A stretch of DNA of 10,753 bases, taken from contig JAPSKG010000054.1 in NCBI GenBank assembly GCA_031177795.1, forward strand, positions 1-10,753, given 5' to 3'. Source of the stretch: Domibacillus sp. Its GTDB lineage: Bacteria > Bacillota > Bacilli > Bacillales > Domibacillaceae. Below, piece by piece: positions 1-7,110 of the stretch. The notes below the pieces were generated by a model. The model saw nothing but the letters and a program-made list of their open reading frames with translations, made no database searches and had not been told where the DNA came from. Within the stretch, counting starts at the first letter, position 1; the number at the start of each line of letters is the position of its first letter. Position numbers and translations under genes: made by a program.

Positions 1-171
1 ATTCCCAACGGCGTAAATAGCCATCGTCACGGCAAAACCCCAGCCAAATGCAATGACAATCCACCCTGCTCCATTGGCGTATGATTTTTTCAAGCTTACA
101 TTCGCGCAAACCCCTGCGCCAAAAATCAATAAAATAGCTGTGCCGATTACTTCACCCATAAATGGTGTCAC
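1..171 (-). CDS. glpF: Glycerol uptake facilitator GlpF, N-terminal fragment
   Basis: This is the first 57 codons of an aquaglyceroporin (MIP family) that would let glycerol diffuse across the cytoplasmic membrane before phosphorylation by GlpK. The reading frame is open to the window edge. It starts at a GTG at 171-169, chosen because AGGAGG lies 8 bases upstream and the product begins MTPFMGEVIGT, close to B. subtilis GlpF as I remember it. Two hydrophobic stretches are visible, about residues 5-23 (with the conserved E7, G-T and FGAG pattern of MIP helix 1) and 35-56 (the start of helix 2). The NPA motifs lie beyond the window. An internal ATG at codon 5 is less well placed relative to the RBS. 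The cre-overlapped promoter, the leader terminator and glpP upstream all support the identity. glpK probably follows outside the window. Confidence 0.93.
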   Translation of the reverse strand, partial: MTPFMGEVIGTAILLIFGAGVCANVSLKKSYANGAGWIVIAFGWGFAVTMAIYAVGN

Positions 172-179
172 TTTCTTTT

Positions 180-185
180 CCTCCT
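180..185 (-). promoter_or_regulatory. glpF ribosome binding site
   Basis: On the minus strand this reads AGGAGG, with 8 bases to the GTG at 171. This perfect Shine-Dalgarno decides the GTG start over the downstream in-frame ATG at 159. Confidence 0.85.
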
Positions 186-235
186 TTTAAAACTACCTTT
201 TTAAGTACCCGGGCCCGGGCTAAAAGCCAGAAAAC

Positions 236-277
236 AAAAAAACCCACACTGCACCCAAAAAAGGGCATCAATGTGAG
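236..277 (-). terminator. glpF leader terminator, expected GlpP antitermination target
   Basis: On the minus strand the arm 277-263 pairs with 256-243. This gives about 14 pairs with one bulged A and a few G-U pairs around a six-U loop, followed by seven U residues at 242-236. It lies about 30 bases into the transcript predicted from the glpF promoter and about 65 bases before the start codon. In B. subtilis the glpFK leader carries such a hairpin, and GlpP with glycerol-3-phosphate allows read-through. The hairpin is seen in the sequence. The link to GlpP is inferred from glpP lying next door. Confidence 0.88.
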
Positions 278-315
278 TCTCAATGTCTCAATCACAAATT
301 TATGAACTTACTTTC

Positions 316-344
316 ATACTAATTATTTTTGAAAGCGTTGTCAA
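316..344 (-). promoter_or_regulatory. Sigma-A promoter of glpF
   Basis: The minus strand has a perfect -35 TTGACA (344-339), a 17-base spacer and the -10 TAGTAT (321-316). Transcription would start near position 309 and give a leader of about 138 nt. It is the only near-consensus promoter I see between glpP and glpF. Its -35 is covered by a cre site. Confidence 0.9.
330..343. promoter_or_regulatory. CcpA catabolite-repression site (cre)
   Basis: The plus strand reads TGAAAGCGTTGTCA, which fits the cre consensus TGWNANCGNTNWCA at every defined position. It overlaps the -35 of the glpF promoter, so bound CcpA/HPr-Ser-P should block RNA polymerase. Carbon catabolite repression of glpFK by CcpA is known in Bacillus. 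Confidence 0.9.
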
Positions 345-482
345 CAACTTTTATAAATCTTTTTTCATTTATAAAGGCGCTAACAAGAAGGCAGCTTTTA
401 GCCAGGTTATAAAATAAAAAACACTTATTAAAAAAACACGTTCTTATGCAGAAGTTTTCGCAGTTCTTTTCTTTTTATAAAA
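345..482. other. AT-rich spacer between the glpP terminator and glpF promoter
   Basis: This stretch separates the two glycerol transcription units. It is strongly AT-rich with several A/T runs. I see no ORF with an RBS, no second convincing promoter and no hairpin stronger than chance. It may simply be upstream DNA for the glpF promoter. Confidence 0.5.
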
Positions 483-510
483 TAAAAAGTGACCGCTTTA
501 TGCGGCCACT
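483..510 (-). terminator. Terminator of the mutS-mutL-glpP operon
   Basis: On the minus strand a 9-bp stem (510-502 with 496-488, one G-U pair) closes a five-base loop and is followed by UUUUUA. On the plus strand the G-U pair would be an A-C mismatch, and there is no T-run on that side, so it acts on the minus strand. The first base of the stem is the last base of the glpP stop codon. Confidence 0.88.
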
Positions 511-1070
511 CAGTTTTGGGCAAATTCTTTCCATAAGCCGACATCAGATGTGGTTACAGCAGTTGCGCCAGCATTTAAAGCAGCAGTAACTTCTTCTTTT
601 GTTTCAATTAGCCCACCTGCAAAAACCGGCTTTCCCGTTTCGCGCTGGATAACACGTATAATTTTTGGAGCAACACCCGGTAACACTTCAATAAAATCCG
701 GGTCTGCTTTTTGGGCAAGTTTTACGCTGCGGCTGAGAGCATGGGAATCCAGAATAAATGCACGCTGTGTAGCAACAAGACCTTTTTGCTTTGCTTTAGC
801 AAGAGCACTTCCTTTAGTTGAAATAATTCCATATGGCTTTGCATAACGGGCAATAAATTCTACACCGTGCTCATCTCCTGCCAGACCGCTGATTAAGTCC
901 AGGTGGACAAACATTTTTTTGTTATGCTCACGAGCAAGGTTTAAAACACTTTTTACCATTCCTATATGCAAATCAAGAAACACACCATACTCATAGTTCA
1001 TGGTCAGCATTTTCTCAAAGTCTTTCATTGACCGGATGGCAGGCAGTATTTTCTGTTCATTAATTAACAT
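510..1070 (-). CDS. glpP: Glycerol uptake operon antiterminator GlpP
   Basis: The 186-residue product is an RNA-binding antiterminator. It senses glycerol-3-phosphate and lets polymerase pass leader terminators of glycerol genes. It matches B. subtilis GlpP, recalled from memory, along its whole length. Shared stretches are ILPAIR near the N-terminus, a VHLDL segment, IISTKG, FILDSHA, FIEVLPG, FAGGLI, and GATAVTTS near the C-terminus. The spacing fits the family's TIM-barrel-like fold. The ATG at 1070 has AGAGG about 7 bases upstream, overlapping the end of mutL, and the gap to the mutL stop is 12 bases. It therefore appears co-transcribed with, and perhaps translationally coupled to, mutL. 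Its presumed target is the hairpin in the glpF leader just downstream. Confidence 0.95.
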   Translation of the reverse strand: MLINEQKILPAIRSMKDFEKMLTMNYEYGVFLDLHIGMVKSVLNLAREHNKKMFVHLDLISGLAGDEHGVEFIARYAKPYGIISTKGSALAKAKQKGLVATQRAFILDSHALSRSVKLAQKADPDFIEVLPGVAPKIIRVIQRETGKPVFAGGLIETKEEVTAALNAGATAVTTSDVGLWKEFAQN

Positions 1071-1082
1071 CGCACTACCTCT

Positions 1083-2933
1083 TTACATAATTCTTTTAAA
1101 CATTTTTTCTATATCGTAATTGGATAAATGTACAGTAATGGGCCGCCCATGAGGACACGTAAACGGGTCTTCGCTTTTACGGAGGTCGGCAAGCAACTGC
1201 TCAATTTCATCATTGCGCAAGTGGCGGTTCGCTTTTATTGAGCCTTTGCAGCTCATTAAAATAGCAGCTTCTTCCCGGATTTTTTTTACATCCGGCTTTT
1301 TCATCTGCAGTACTTCTTCAATCATTTCTTCAATAACTTCCCGCTCTTCATTTTTAGGAAACCAGGACGGATGGGCACGCACAAGATACGATTTATCACC
1401 AAACGGCTCCAGAAACACACCCACTTCTTCAAGCGATGCCCGGTTTTCTTCAATTTTCAAGTATTCATCCGCTGAAAATTCAAATGTTATCGGGATCAGC
1501 AATTCTTGCAGTTCTTTTTCTGTTTCGCCCACTTTTTCACGGAAATATTCATATTTTAACCGTTCTTGAGCAGCGTGCTGATCAATCATATAAAGGCCAT
1601 TTTCATTTTGCGCAAAAATATAGGTTCCGTGCATTTGGCCGATTGGGTAAAGAACAGGCATTCGTTCTGTATATGTTTGTGTACCAGATTCCCGCTCTTG
1701 CCTTGATTGCCGTTCTGGTTCTGGTTTTAATTCCGGTTCAAGCTCAAGATTTTGTTTTGCTTCTTCCCACGTTTCAGGATTTGTTTCTTTAACCGGCTCA
1801 TCATAAAACTCGGGTTTATACAGCTTTTCCATTTCTCCTTTGGGCAGTTCAGGCTTTGGCTGCTGCCTGGGAAAATCAAATTGAAAAGCTTTTTGCTCGG
1901 TAAAGTCTTTTCGTTTTTTTAAAACGGGCAATGCGTCAGGAATCAGCGTTTTGCTTCGAAGGGTGTTTTTTATCGAAGCAGTAACAATCGCGCACAATTC
2001 CTGTTCTTTGCTAAAACGGACTTCAAGCTTGGAAGGGTGAACATTCACATCAACTAAAAGCGGGTCCATTTGAATATTCAGCAACACAATTGGAAAACGG
2101 CCAACAGGAAGAAACGTATGAAATCCTTCTAAGATGGCATTTGCTATTTTAAAATTTTTAATAAACCGTCCGTTTACCATGATAGACATGTAATTTCGGG
2201 ATGCACGTGTTACTTCCGGCAAAGAAATAAAACCGGATAAAGTGAAGTCTAATGAATCTGCTTGAACCGGGATCATGCTCTTGGCAATATTGATTCCGTA
2301 AATAGCGGCCAGCACTTGTTTGGCATCGCCTTTCCCGTTCGTTTTTAACAGTTCCCGGCCATTGTGGCGCAAACGAATTGAAACATCCGGCCGGCTAAGC
2401 GCCATCCGATTAACTACATCAGTTATATTTCCAAGTTCGGTATGCACGCTTTTCATGTATTTAAGGCGGGCAGGAGTGTTAAAAAACAAATTGGAAACGG
2501 TTATCTCCGTTCCTTTTCGGGCCGGTCCCGGTTTTTTTGATTGAATAACCCCACCGGAAATAATGATTTCTGTGCCCTCATTTTTTCCGGTTGACGTTTT
2601 CATCGTTAAATCCGCAACAGATGCAATACTCGGCAATGCTTCACCGCGAAAGCCAAGCGTGCGGATTCTGAACAAATCATTTTCATCTTTGATTTTGCTT
2701 GTTGCATGCCGATAAAAAGCCCGCTCCACATCATCCGCTTCAATGCCGGAACCGTTATCTGAAACACGGATTGACTGAAGTCCCGCTTCTTCTACATCTA
2801 TTTCTATTACAGTACTTCCAGCATCAAGAGCATTTTCGGTCAACTCTTTTACAACGGATGCCGGCCTTTCCACCACTTCACCGGCAGCTATTTTATTTGA
2901 TAATGCTTCATCAAGCTGTCGGATGATCCCCAT
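1083..2933 (-). CDS. mutL: DNA mismatch repair protein MutL (endonuclease type)
   Basis: The 616-residue product is the second mismatch-repair factor. It is recruited by MutS and nicks the new strand. The N-terminal GHKL ATPase shows E30 and N34 in KELTENALDAG, then DNGSGI and TLGFRGEALPS. A charged, E/P/Q-rich linker spans roughly residues 340-430. The C-terminal half carries the endonuclease motif DQHAAQERLKYE starting at D451, a clamp-binding-like QELLIP at 476-481, CKGSIKANR from C562, and CPHGRP from C593. Together these form the zinc/manganese nuclease site, so this is the nicking type rather than the E. coli type. The ATG at 2933 is preceded by GAGGTG, which overlaps the mutS stop codon 11 bases away, suggesting translational coupling. 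Confidence 0.98.
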   Translation of the reverse strand: MGIIRQLDEALSNKIAAGEVVERPASVVKELTENALDAGSTVIEIDVEEAGLQSIRVSDNGSGIEADDVERAFYRHATSKIKDENDLFRIRTLGFRGEALPSIASVADLTMKTSTGKNEGTEIIISGGVIQSKKPGPARKGTEITVSNLFFNTPARLKYMKSVHTELGNITDVVNRMALSRPDVSIRLRHNGRELLKTNGKGDAKQVLAAIYGINIAKSMIPVQADSLDFTLSGFISLPEVTRASRNYMSIMVNGRFIKNFKIANAILEGFHTFLPVGRFPIVLLNIQMDPLLVDVNVHPSKLEVRFSKEQELCAIVTASIKNTLRSKTLIPDALPVLKKRKDFTEQKAFQFDFPRQQPKPELPKGEMEKLYKPEFYDEPVKETNPETWEEAKQNLELEPELKPEPERQSRQERESGTQTYTERMPVLYPIGQMHGTYIFAQNENGLYMIDQHAAQERLKYEYFREKVGETEKELQELLIPITFEFSADEYLKIEENRASLEEVGVFLEPFGDKSYLVRAHPSWFPKNEEREVIEEMIEEVLQMKKPDVKKIREEAAILMSCKGSIKANRHLRNDEIEQLLADLRKSEDPFTCPHGRPITVHLSNYDIEKMFKRIM

Positions 2934-2944
2934 GGTTTCTCACC

Positions 2945-5503
2945 TCATTTTTTTGCTTCTTTTTGCAGAGCATATAAAATATTCATTGCTTCCATTGGTG
3001 TCATTTCCATTAAATCATAGCTCAGCAATTTGGCTAAAAGTGCTTTGTTTTCTTTTTCTGCGGGTTTTACAGGCGGCTTTTCATCAAAAAAGGAAAGCTG
3101 CCCTTCTTTTACCGGCACGTTTTCAATCCTGGCTTCTTTGTTTTCAAAAGATTGGAGAAGCTCGTCCGCTCTTGCAATAACGGCATCTGGCAAGCCAGCC
3201 AGCTGGGCCACATGAATTCCGTAGCTTTTGTCGGCAGCGCCGTCTTTTACTTTATGCAAAAACACCACATTTCCATTTTGCTCTGCTGCAGTAACATGAA
3301 CATTTTGTAAATGTTCCAGTGATTCTTCTAAAACGGTTAACTCATGATAATGAGTGGAAAAAAGGGTTTTTGCTTTTATATTCGTATGAATAAATTCAAT
3401 CATAGCCTGGGCAAGTGCCATCCCATCGTAAGTAGAGGTACCCCGGCCAATTTCATCAAATAAAATAAGTGATTGATCGGTTGCGTTAACGATTGCATGT
3501 TTGGCTTCTAGCATCTCAACCATAAAAGTGCTTTGCCCTGATACTAAATCATCTGCTGCGCCAATACGCGTGAAAATTTGGTCAAAAATCGGCAACACAG
3601 CTTTTTCCGCCGGTACATAGCAGCCAATTTGCGCAAGAATGGCAATAAGAGCGGTTTGGCGCATAAACGTACTTTTTCCTGACATATTCGGCCCGGTAAT
3701 GAGCAGCATTTCACGGCCTGAGCCCATCTGGCAATTATTCGGCACAAACCCCTGTGCATCCATTACTTTTTCCACAACGGGATGACGGCCTTCTTCAATG
3801 ATCATCGTTCGATCTGCAGAAAACGAAGGACGGACAAATTGGCGCAATTCACTGACTGCCGCAAAACATTGAAGAACATCTATTTCACTCACTGTGCGCG
3901 CCAGCGATTGCAAGCGGGGAATAAAGCTTTTTACTTGCTCGCGAAGCTCGGAAAACAATTGATATTCCAGTTCGGTCATTTTTTCGTTTGCTTCTAATAT
4001 AAGAGCTTCTTTTTCTTTAAGTTCCGGTGTAACAAAGCGCTCACAGTTGGCAAGCGTCTGTTTTCGTTCATAACGGCTTTCTTTAAGCAGTCCAAGATTG
4101 GCTTTGGTTATTTCAATAAAATAACCAAAAATACGGTTATAACCAATTTTCAGTGACTTAATGCCGGTTTTTTCTCTCTCTGTTTTTTCAAGTTCTGCAA
4201 TCCATTGTTTTCCGTTGCGTGCCGCATTTCGGTATTCATCCAATTGCGTATGGAACCCATCTTGAATCATGCCGCCTTCTTTGACCGATATTGGCGGCTC
4301 TGCTACAAGTGCTTTGCTTAACCCTTCGAACAACTCTGTACATGGATCTAGCTTGTCCGCAAGTTCTTGAACATCGCTGCCGTTGAGTTGCTTCAACAAA
4401 TGAATTAAAACCGGAATTTGGCCGAGTGATTTTTTCAATTGTACAAGATCCCGCGCATTTACATTTCCGAACGCCACGCGGCCGGAAAGTCGTTCAAGAT
4501 CATACACTTCTTTAAGCTGCTCCCGCAATTCTTCCCGTTCAAAAAAAGCCTCGATAAACACTTCTACAATGCCCAGGCGCCGGTTTATATCCTGTTTGTT
4601 GAGCAGCGGCCTGTCAATCCATTGTTTTAAAAGCCGCCCTCCCATTGCCGTTTTTGTTTCATCTAAAAGCCACAATAACGATCCTTTTTTTCCTTTTGAA
4701 CGAATGGTTTCAGTTAATTCTAAATTTCTCTTGGAAAAATAATCTATATTCATGTAATCACGGATTTCATATTCTTCCGCAGCCTGTAAATGGTCTAAAT
4801 TGCGTTTTTGTGTCCGGTACAAATACTGAAACAACCGCGCACTTGCTTGACGGGTTAATTCGTGCTTTAACTTTGAAAGCAGTTCAAGAAACTGATCTGC
4901 ATTCGTGGTTTCCTCAATCGAAACAACCGCTCCAAGGCGGCCTTGCAATTGTTTTATTTTTTCATGGTTCCAGGAACTCGTGATGACAACTTCTTTCACC
5001 CCATATGCCGCCAGTTCATGAAGAGCAGCATCAAATGACGCAAACACAGCTGTTTTACACTCACCGGTAGTTAAATCTGCTGCTGCTATCGCATATTGGT
5101 GATCGGCTTGCTCGAATGATGCTAAATAATGATTTTCTTTTTCCTGAATCCCTGAACCTTCCATCATGGTACCTGGCGTAATAACTTGTACCACTTCTCT
5201 TTTGATAACACCTTTGGCTTGCTTCGGATCTTCACGCTGTTCGCAAATAGCCACTTTATGCCCTTCTGCAACCAGGCGTTCTATGTACCCTTTAGCTGAA
5301 TGAAAAGGCACACCGCACATTGGAATACGGTCTGCGCTGCCTCCATCACGTGAAGTAAGGGTGATTTCTAAAATCTGGCTTGCTTTTAGTGCATCTTCAA
5401 AAAACATCTCATAAAAATCGCCAAGGCGAAAAAATAAAAAGGCATCTTGGTAGTCTGCCTTTACGCGTAAATATTGTTGAATCATTGGTGTGTATTGTGC
5501 CAT
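2945..5503 (-). CDS. mutS: DNA mismatch repair protein MutS
   Basis: The 852-residue mismatch sensor has the normal family length. The mismatch-wedging motif F30-Y31-E32 sits in GDFYEMFF. The connector, lever and clamp regions follow without gaps. The ABC-type ATPase has Walker A GPNMSGKS (G604-S611, lysine K610), Walker B LILFDE (D683, E684) with the signature-like GRGTSTYDG, and STHYHELT. Near the C-terminus QLSFF (802-806) resembles the beta-clamp-binding motif described for B. subtilis MutS. It is followed by a short helical tail like the family's dimer/tetramer region. The ATG at 5503 has AGAGGG 7 bases upstream. It is the first gene of the mutS-mutL-glpP unit. Confidence 0.98.
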   Translation of the reverse strand: MAQYTPMIQQYLRVKADYQDAFLFFRLGDFYEMFFEDALKASQILEITLTSRDGGSADRIPMCGVPFHSAKGYIERLVAEGHKVAICEQREDPKQAKGVIKREVVQVITPGTMMEGSGIQEKENHYLASFEQADHQYAIAAADLTTGECKTAVFASFDAALHELAAYGVKEVVITSSWNHEKIKQLQGRLGAVVSIEETTNADQFLELLSKLKHELTRQASARLFQYLYRTQKRNLDHLQAAEEYEIRDYMNIDYFSKRNLELTETIRSKGKKGSLLWLLDETKTAMGGRLLKQWIDRPLLNKQDINRRLGIVEVFIEAFFEREELREQLKEVYDLERLSGRVAFGNVNARDLVQLKKSLGQIPVLIHLLKQLNGSDVQELADKLDPCTELFEGLSKALVAEPPISVKEGGMIQDGFHTQLDEYRNAARNGKQWIAELEKTEREKTGIKSLKIGYNRIFGYFIEITKANLGLLKESRYERKQTLANCERFVTPELKEKEALILEANEKMTELEYQLFSELREQVKSFIPRLQSLARTVSEIDVLQCFAAVSELRQFVRPSFSADRTMIIEEGRHPVVEKVMDAQGFVPNNCQMGSGREMLLITGPNMSGKSTFMRQTALIAILAQIGCYVPAEKAVLPIFDQIFTRIGAADDLVSGQSTFMVEMLEAKHAIVNATDQSLILFDEIGRGTSTYDGMALAQAMIEFIHTNIKAKTLFSTHYHELTVLEESLEHLQNVHVTAAEQNGNVVFLHKVKDGAADKSYGIHVAQLAGLPDAVIARADELLQSFENKEARIENVPVKEGQLSFFDEKPPVKPAEKENKALLAKLLSYDLMEMTPMEAMNILYALQKEAKK

Positions 5504-5534
5504 GTTCTAACCCTCTCTGTCTTTCTCTTTCCTT

Positions 5535-5543
5535 AGTATAGCA
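5535..5543 (-). promoter_or_regulatory. Extended -10 promoter of mutS
   Basis: The minus strand reads TGCTATACT, which is an extended -10 (TGN) with a good TATACT hexamer. No good -35 is present: the hexamer at the right distance falls in the cotE terminator stem and reads TTTCCC or TTCCCG. The start would be near 5528, leaving a leader of about 25 nt with the RBS at 5511-5516. Confidence 0.6.
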
Positions 5544-5548
5544 CATAG

Positions 5549-5579
5549 AAAAAAAGCGGGAAAACCGTTCGTTTCCCGC
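5549..5579 (-). terminator. cotE terminator
   Basis: On the minus strand GCGGGAAA (5579-5572) pairs with TTTCCCGC (5563-5556) around an eight-base loop and is followed by seven U residues (5555-5549). It lies 8 bases after the cotE stop and isolates cotE from mutS. Confidence 0.9.
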
Positions 5580-5587
5580 CGCTTATT

Positions 5588-6088
5588 TTAATGACGGTGG
5601 TGTTCTTCTGTTGTTTCCCGGTCGCAGTCCCAATCATCCTCGTAATCATGAACAGCGACACAGATTTTTGTTTCGCCCGTTACTTCCACAATCAGCTCCC
5701 GCTCTGCCTGTACACTGATTTTTGTGCCGCAGTCTGAAATAACCGCTTCTTGACAGTTTGGCTGCTGAATGACTTTTACCCAGACATCGTCATCCCCGTC
5801 GCAGTCATCGTCGCGATACGTCAGCTTAATAACATCTTTGTATTCCACTTTATCTGTAACAACAGCTGTTTTTGTATGGTTGTGATAGGAATACCAGACG
5901 TTAATTTCATACGTACCGAAAACTTCTACTTTCTTCCCTGACTTTTTAGCTTTATATTCATGGTTGATGATCCAGCACCCTAAAATCCCGGACGGCTTGT
6001 TAGGCGGTAAAACTGTGTGGTGCGTCTGCGTGTACTTTCTTCCTTTGGCGACGACGGACTTCGTGATGATTTCGCGGAATTGACTCAA
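5588..6088 (-). CDS. cotE: Outer spore coat morphogenetic protein CotE
   Basis: The 166-residue product is the scaffold on which the outer spore coat assembles in the mother cell. It matches B. subtilis CotE (about 181 residues, from memory) over the N-terminal two thirds. Shared features are REIITKSVVAKGRK, GCWIINHEY with C38, NVWYSY, DVIKL, QQPNC with C112, and the VQAERE and VGET-like segments. The start is a TTG at 6088, supported by AGGAGGG 9 bases upstream and by the conserved N-terminus. Two regions look unusual: a loop with seven Asp and one Cys at residues 93-101, and a short tail (147-166) with clustered D, E, C and H ending in HHRH. From memory the B. subtilis tail is longer and purely acidic. 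The product has six cysteines (38, 96, 112, 120, 143, 155). Confidence 0.96.
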   Translation of the reverse strand: MSQFREIITKSVVAKGRKYTQTHHTVLPPNKPSGILGCWIINHEYKAKKSGKKVEVFGTYEINVWYSYHNHTKTAVVTDKVEYKDVIKLTYRDDDCDGDDDVWVKVIQQPNCQEAVISDCGTKISVQAERELIVEVTGETKICVAVHDYEDDWDCDRETTEEHHRH

Positions 6089-6097
6089 TCTGTTCGT

Positions 6098-6105
6098 CCC
6101 TCCTC
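6098..6105 (-). promoter_or_regulatory. cotE ribosome binding site
   Basis: The minus strand reads GAGGAGGG, ending 9 bases before the TTG at 6088. It is very strong and decides the non-ATG start. Confidence 0.8.
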
Positions 6106-6119
6106 TTTGTTAGTCTCTG

Positions 6120-6147
6120 TATTGTATGCACCGTGATTGAGTGTGGT
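6120..6147 (-). promoter_or_regulatory. Sporulation promoter of cotE (sigma-K type, possibly sigma-E)
   Basis: On the minus strand CATACAATA at 6128-6120 fits the sigma-K -10 consensus CATANNNTA. An AC (6147-6146) lies 17 bases upstream, as expected for a sigma-K -35. The same octamer CATACAAT also fits a sigma-E -10, but I see no good sigma-E -35. B. subtilis cotE is known to have both sigma-E and sigma-K promoters. Confidence 0.7.
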
Positions 6148-6190
6148 GCCCATAAATCTTTTTTGCCGAATAGTCTTTTTTTAAAAAACG

Positions 6191-6219
6191 AAAAAAACCT
6201 GCCAAAAACCCGGCAGGCT
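6191..6219 (-). terminator. Terminator of the short-chain dehydrogenase gene
   Basis: On the minus strand AGCCTGCC (6219-6212) pairs with GGCAGGTT (6203-6196) around GGGUUUUU, and the U-run continues to 6191. It lies about 130 bases after the stop codon. The gap between stop and hairpin holds no convincing gene. Confidence 0.88.
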
Positions 6220-6348
6220 GATTTCCGTGTGCTATGTTCAGAAAACAAGGCATCGGGTATTTTCATAATGCTTATTTTCATTACCAACTGAACTTTATTT
6301 TGGTTACCTGAATACAGGCAAACTAAATTTTTAAAAAAGAACAAGACA

Positions 6349-7110
6349 TTAATCCATTAATTGCCCGCCATTAATTTCGATAATCTCGCCACATATATAA
6401 CTTGCCTGGTCAGAAGCAAGAAATAAAACAGCTCCTGCACATTCTAATGGCGTTCCTTCGCGTCCCATCGGAATTCCCCCTACAAGCTTTTCCCGAAGTT
6501 CAGGCTTTGTGAATTGGTCATGAAATGGTGTAGTAATAACCCCTGGATTAATGCCGTTCACACGAATGTTATGCTCCAAAAGCTCTTTTGCCATGCCTTT
6601 TGTGAAGGTGAGGACAGCTCCTTTTGCAGAAGCATAATGAACAGAACCACCGCCTCCGCCGTTTCGGCCTGCAATCGAAGCAGTATTAATGATGGATCCG
6701 CCGCCTCGTTGTTTCATATATGGCGTAACATACTTTGTGCAAAGAAAAACTGATTTCACATTTACATTGTAAACTTCGTCCCACAGGTCCTCCGTCATTT
6801 CTTCAATAGTACAACGCTCCAATAGCGCTCCTGCATTGTTAAATAAAATGTCGATGCCGCCAAACTCATCGTCCGCTTTTTTGAAAAGGCGTTTTACTTC
6901 AGATGCAACCGCTACATCTGCTTGCACAGCAATTGCTTCTCCGCCTGCTTGTTTAATTGTTTCAACAACTTCTTGAGCAGCTTGTTCACTTCGTTTAAAG
7001 TTTACAATAACCTTTGCGCCTGCTAACCCAAATTCTTTTGCTGTTTCTGCCCCAATACCTGTACTTGCACCTGTTACTACTGCTACTTTTCCATTAAAAT
7101 CTAAATTCAT
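6349..7110 (-). CDS. Short-chain dehydrogenase/reductase (classical SDR), substrate unknown
   Basis: The 253-residue cytoplasmic oxidoreductase has a Rossmann fold. The classical SDR signatures are intact: TGASTGIG at 13-20 for the nucleotide, NNAG at 91-94, a catalytic serine near S145 and YASAK with Y159 and K163. The ending GEIIEINGGQ is typical of the family. It resembles FabG-like reductases and glucose-1-dehydrogenase-like enzymes, and nothing visible fixes the substrate. A glycine-rich loop (151-155) sits just before the active-site tyrosine. The ATG at 7110 has GAGGG about 10 bases upstream. It forms a single-gene unit with its own terminator and a long upstream gap. It lies between ricA and cotE, which are adjacent in B. 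subtilis as I remember it, so it is probably a lineage-specific insertion. Confidence 0.92.
   Translation of the reverse strand: MNLDFNGKVAVVTGASTGIGAETAKEFGLAGAKVIVNFKRSEQAAQEVVETIKQAGGEAIAVQADVAVASEVKRLFKKADDEFGGIDILFNNAGALLERCTIEEMTEDLWDEVYNVNVKSVFLCTKYVTPYMKQRGGGSIINTASIAGRNGGGGGSVHYASAKGAVLTFTKGMAKELLEHNIRVNGINPGVITTPFHDQFTKPELREKLVGGIPMGREGTPLECAGAVLFLASDQASYICGEIIEINGGQLMD

Noticed and set aside
421..480. Possible SOS (LexA) box in repeats around GAAC/TTCTGC upstream of glpF
   Set aside because: The arms do not fit the Bacillus consensus GAAC-N4-GTTC, and nothing nearby suggests damage control.
4645..4983. A 112-codon plus-strand ORF inside mutS, and other plus-strand ORFs of 60-118 codons
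   Set aside because: They are antisense to strongly conserved coding regions, lack RBS and promoters, and have the composition of shadow frames.
5556..5579. The cotE hairpin as a bidirectional terminator
   Set aside because: On the plus strand the stem is followed by only a weak mixed T/A stretch, and there is no convergent gene, so only minus-strand termination is supported.
6000..6344. A 114-codon minus-strand ORF overlapping the start of cotE
   Set aside because: It runs through the SDR terminator and the cotE promoter, overlaps cotE in another frame, has no good RBS and gives a low-complexity product rich in F, K and R.
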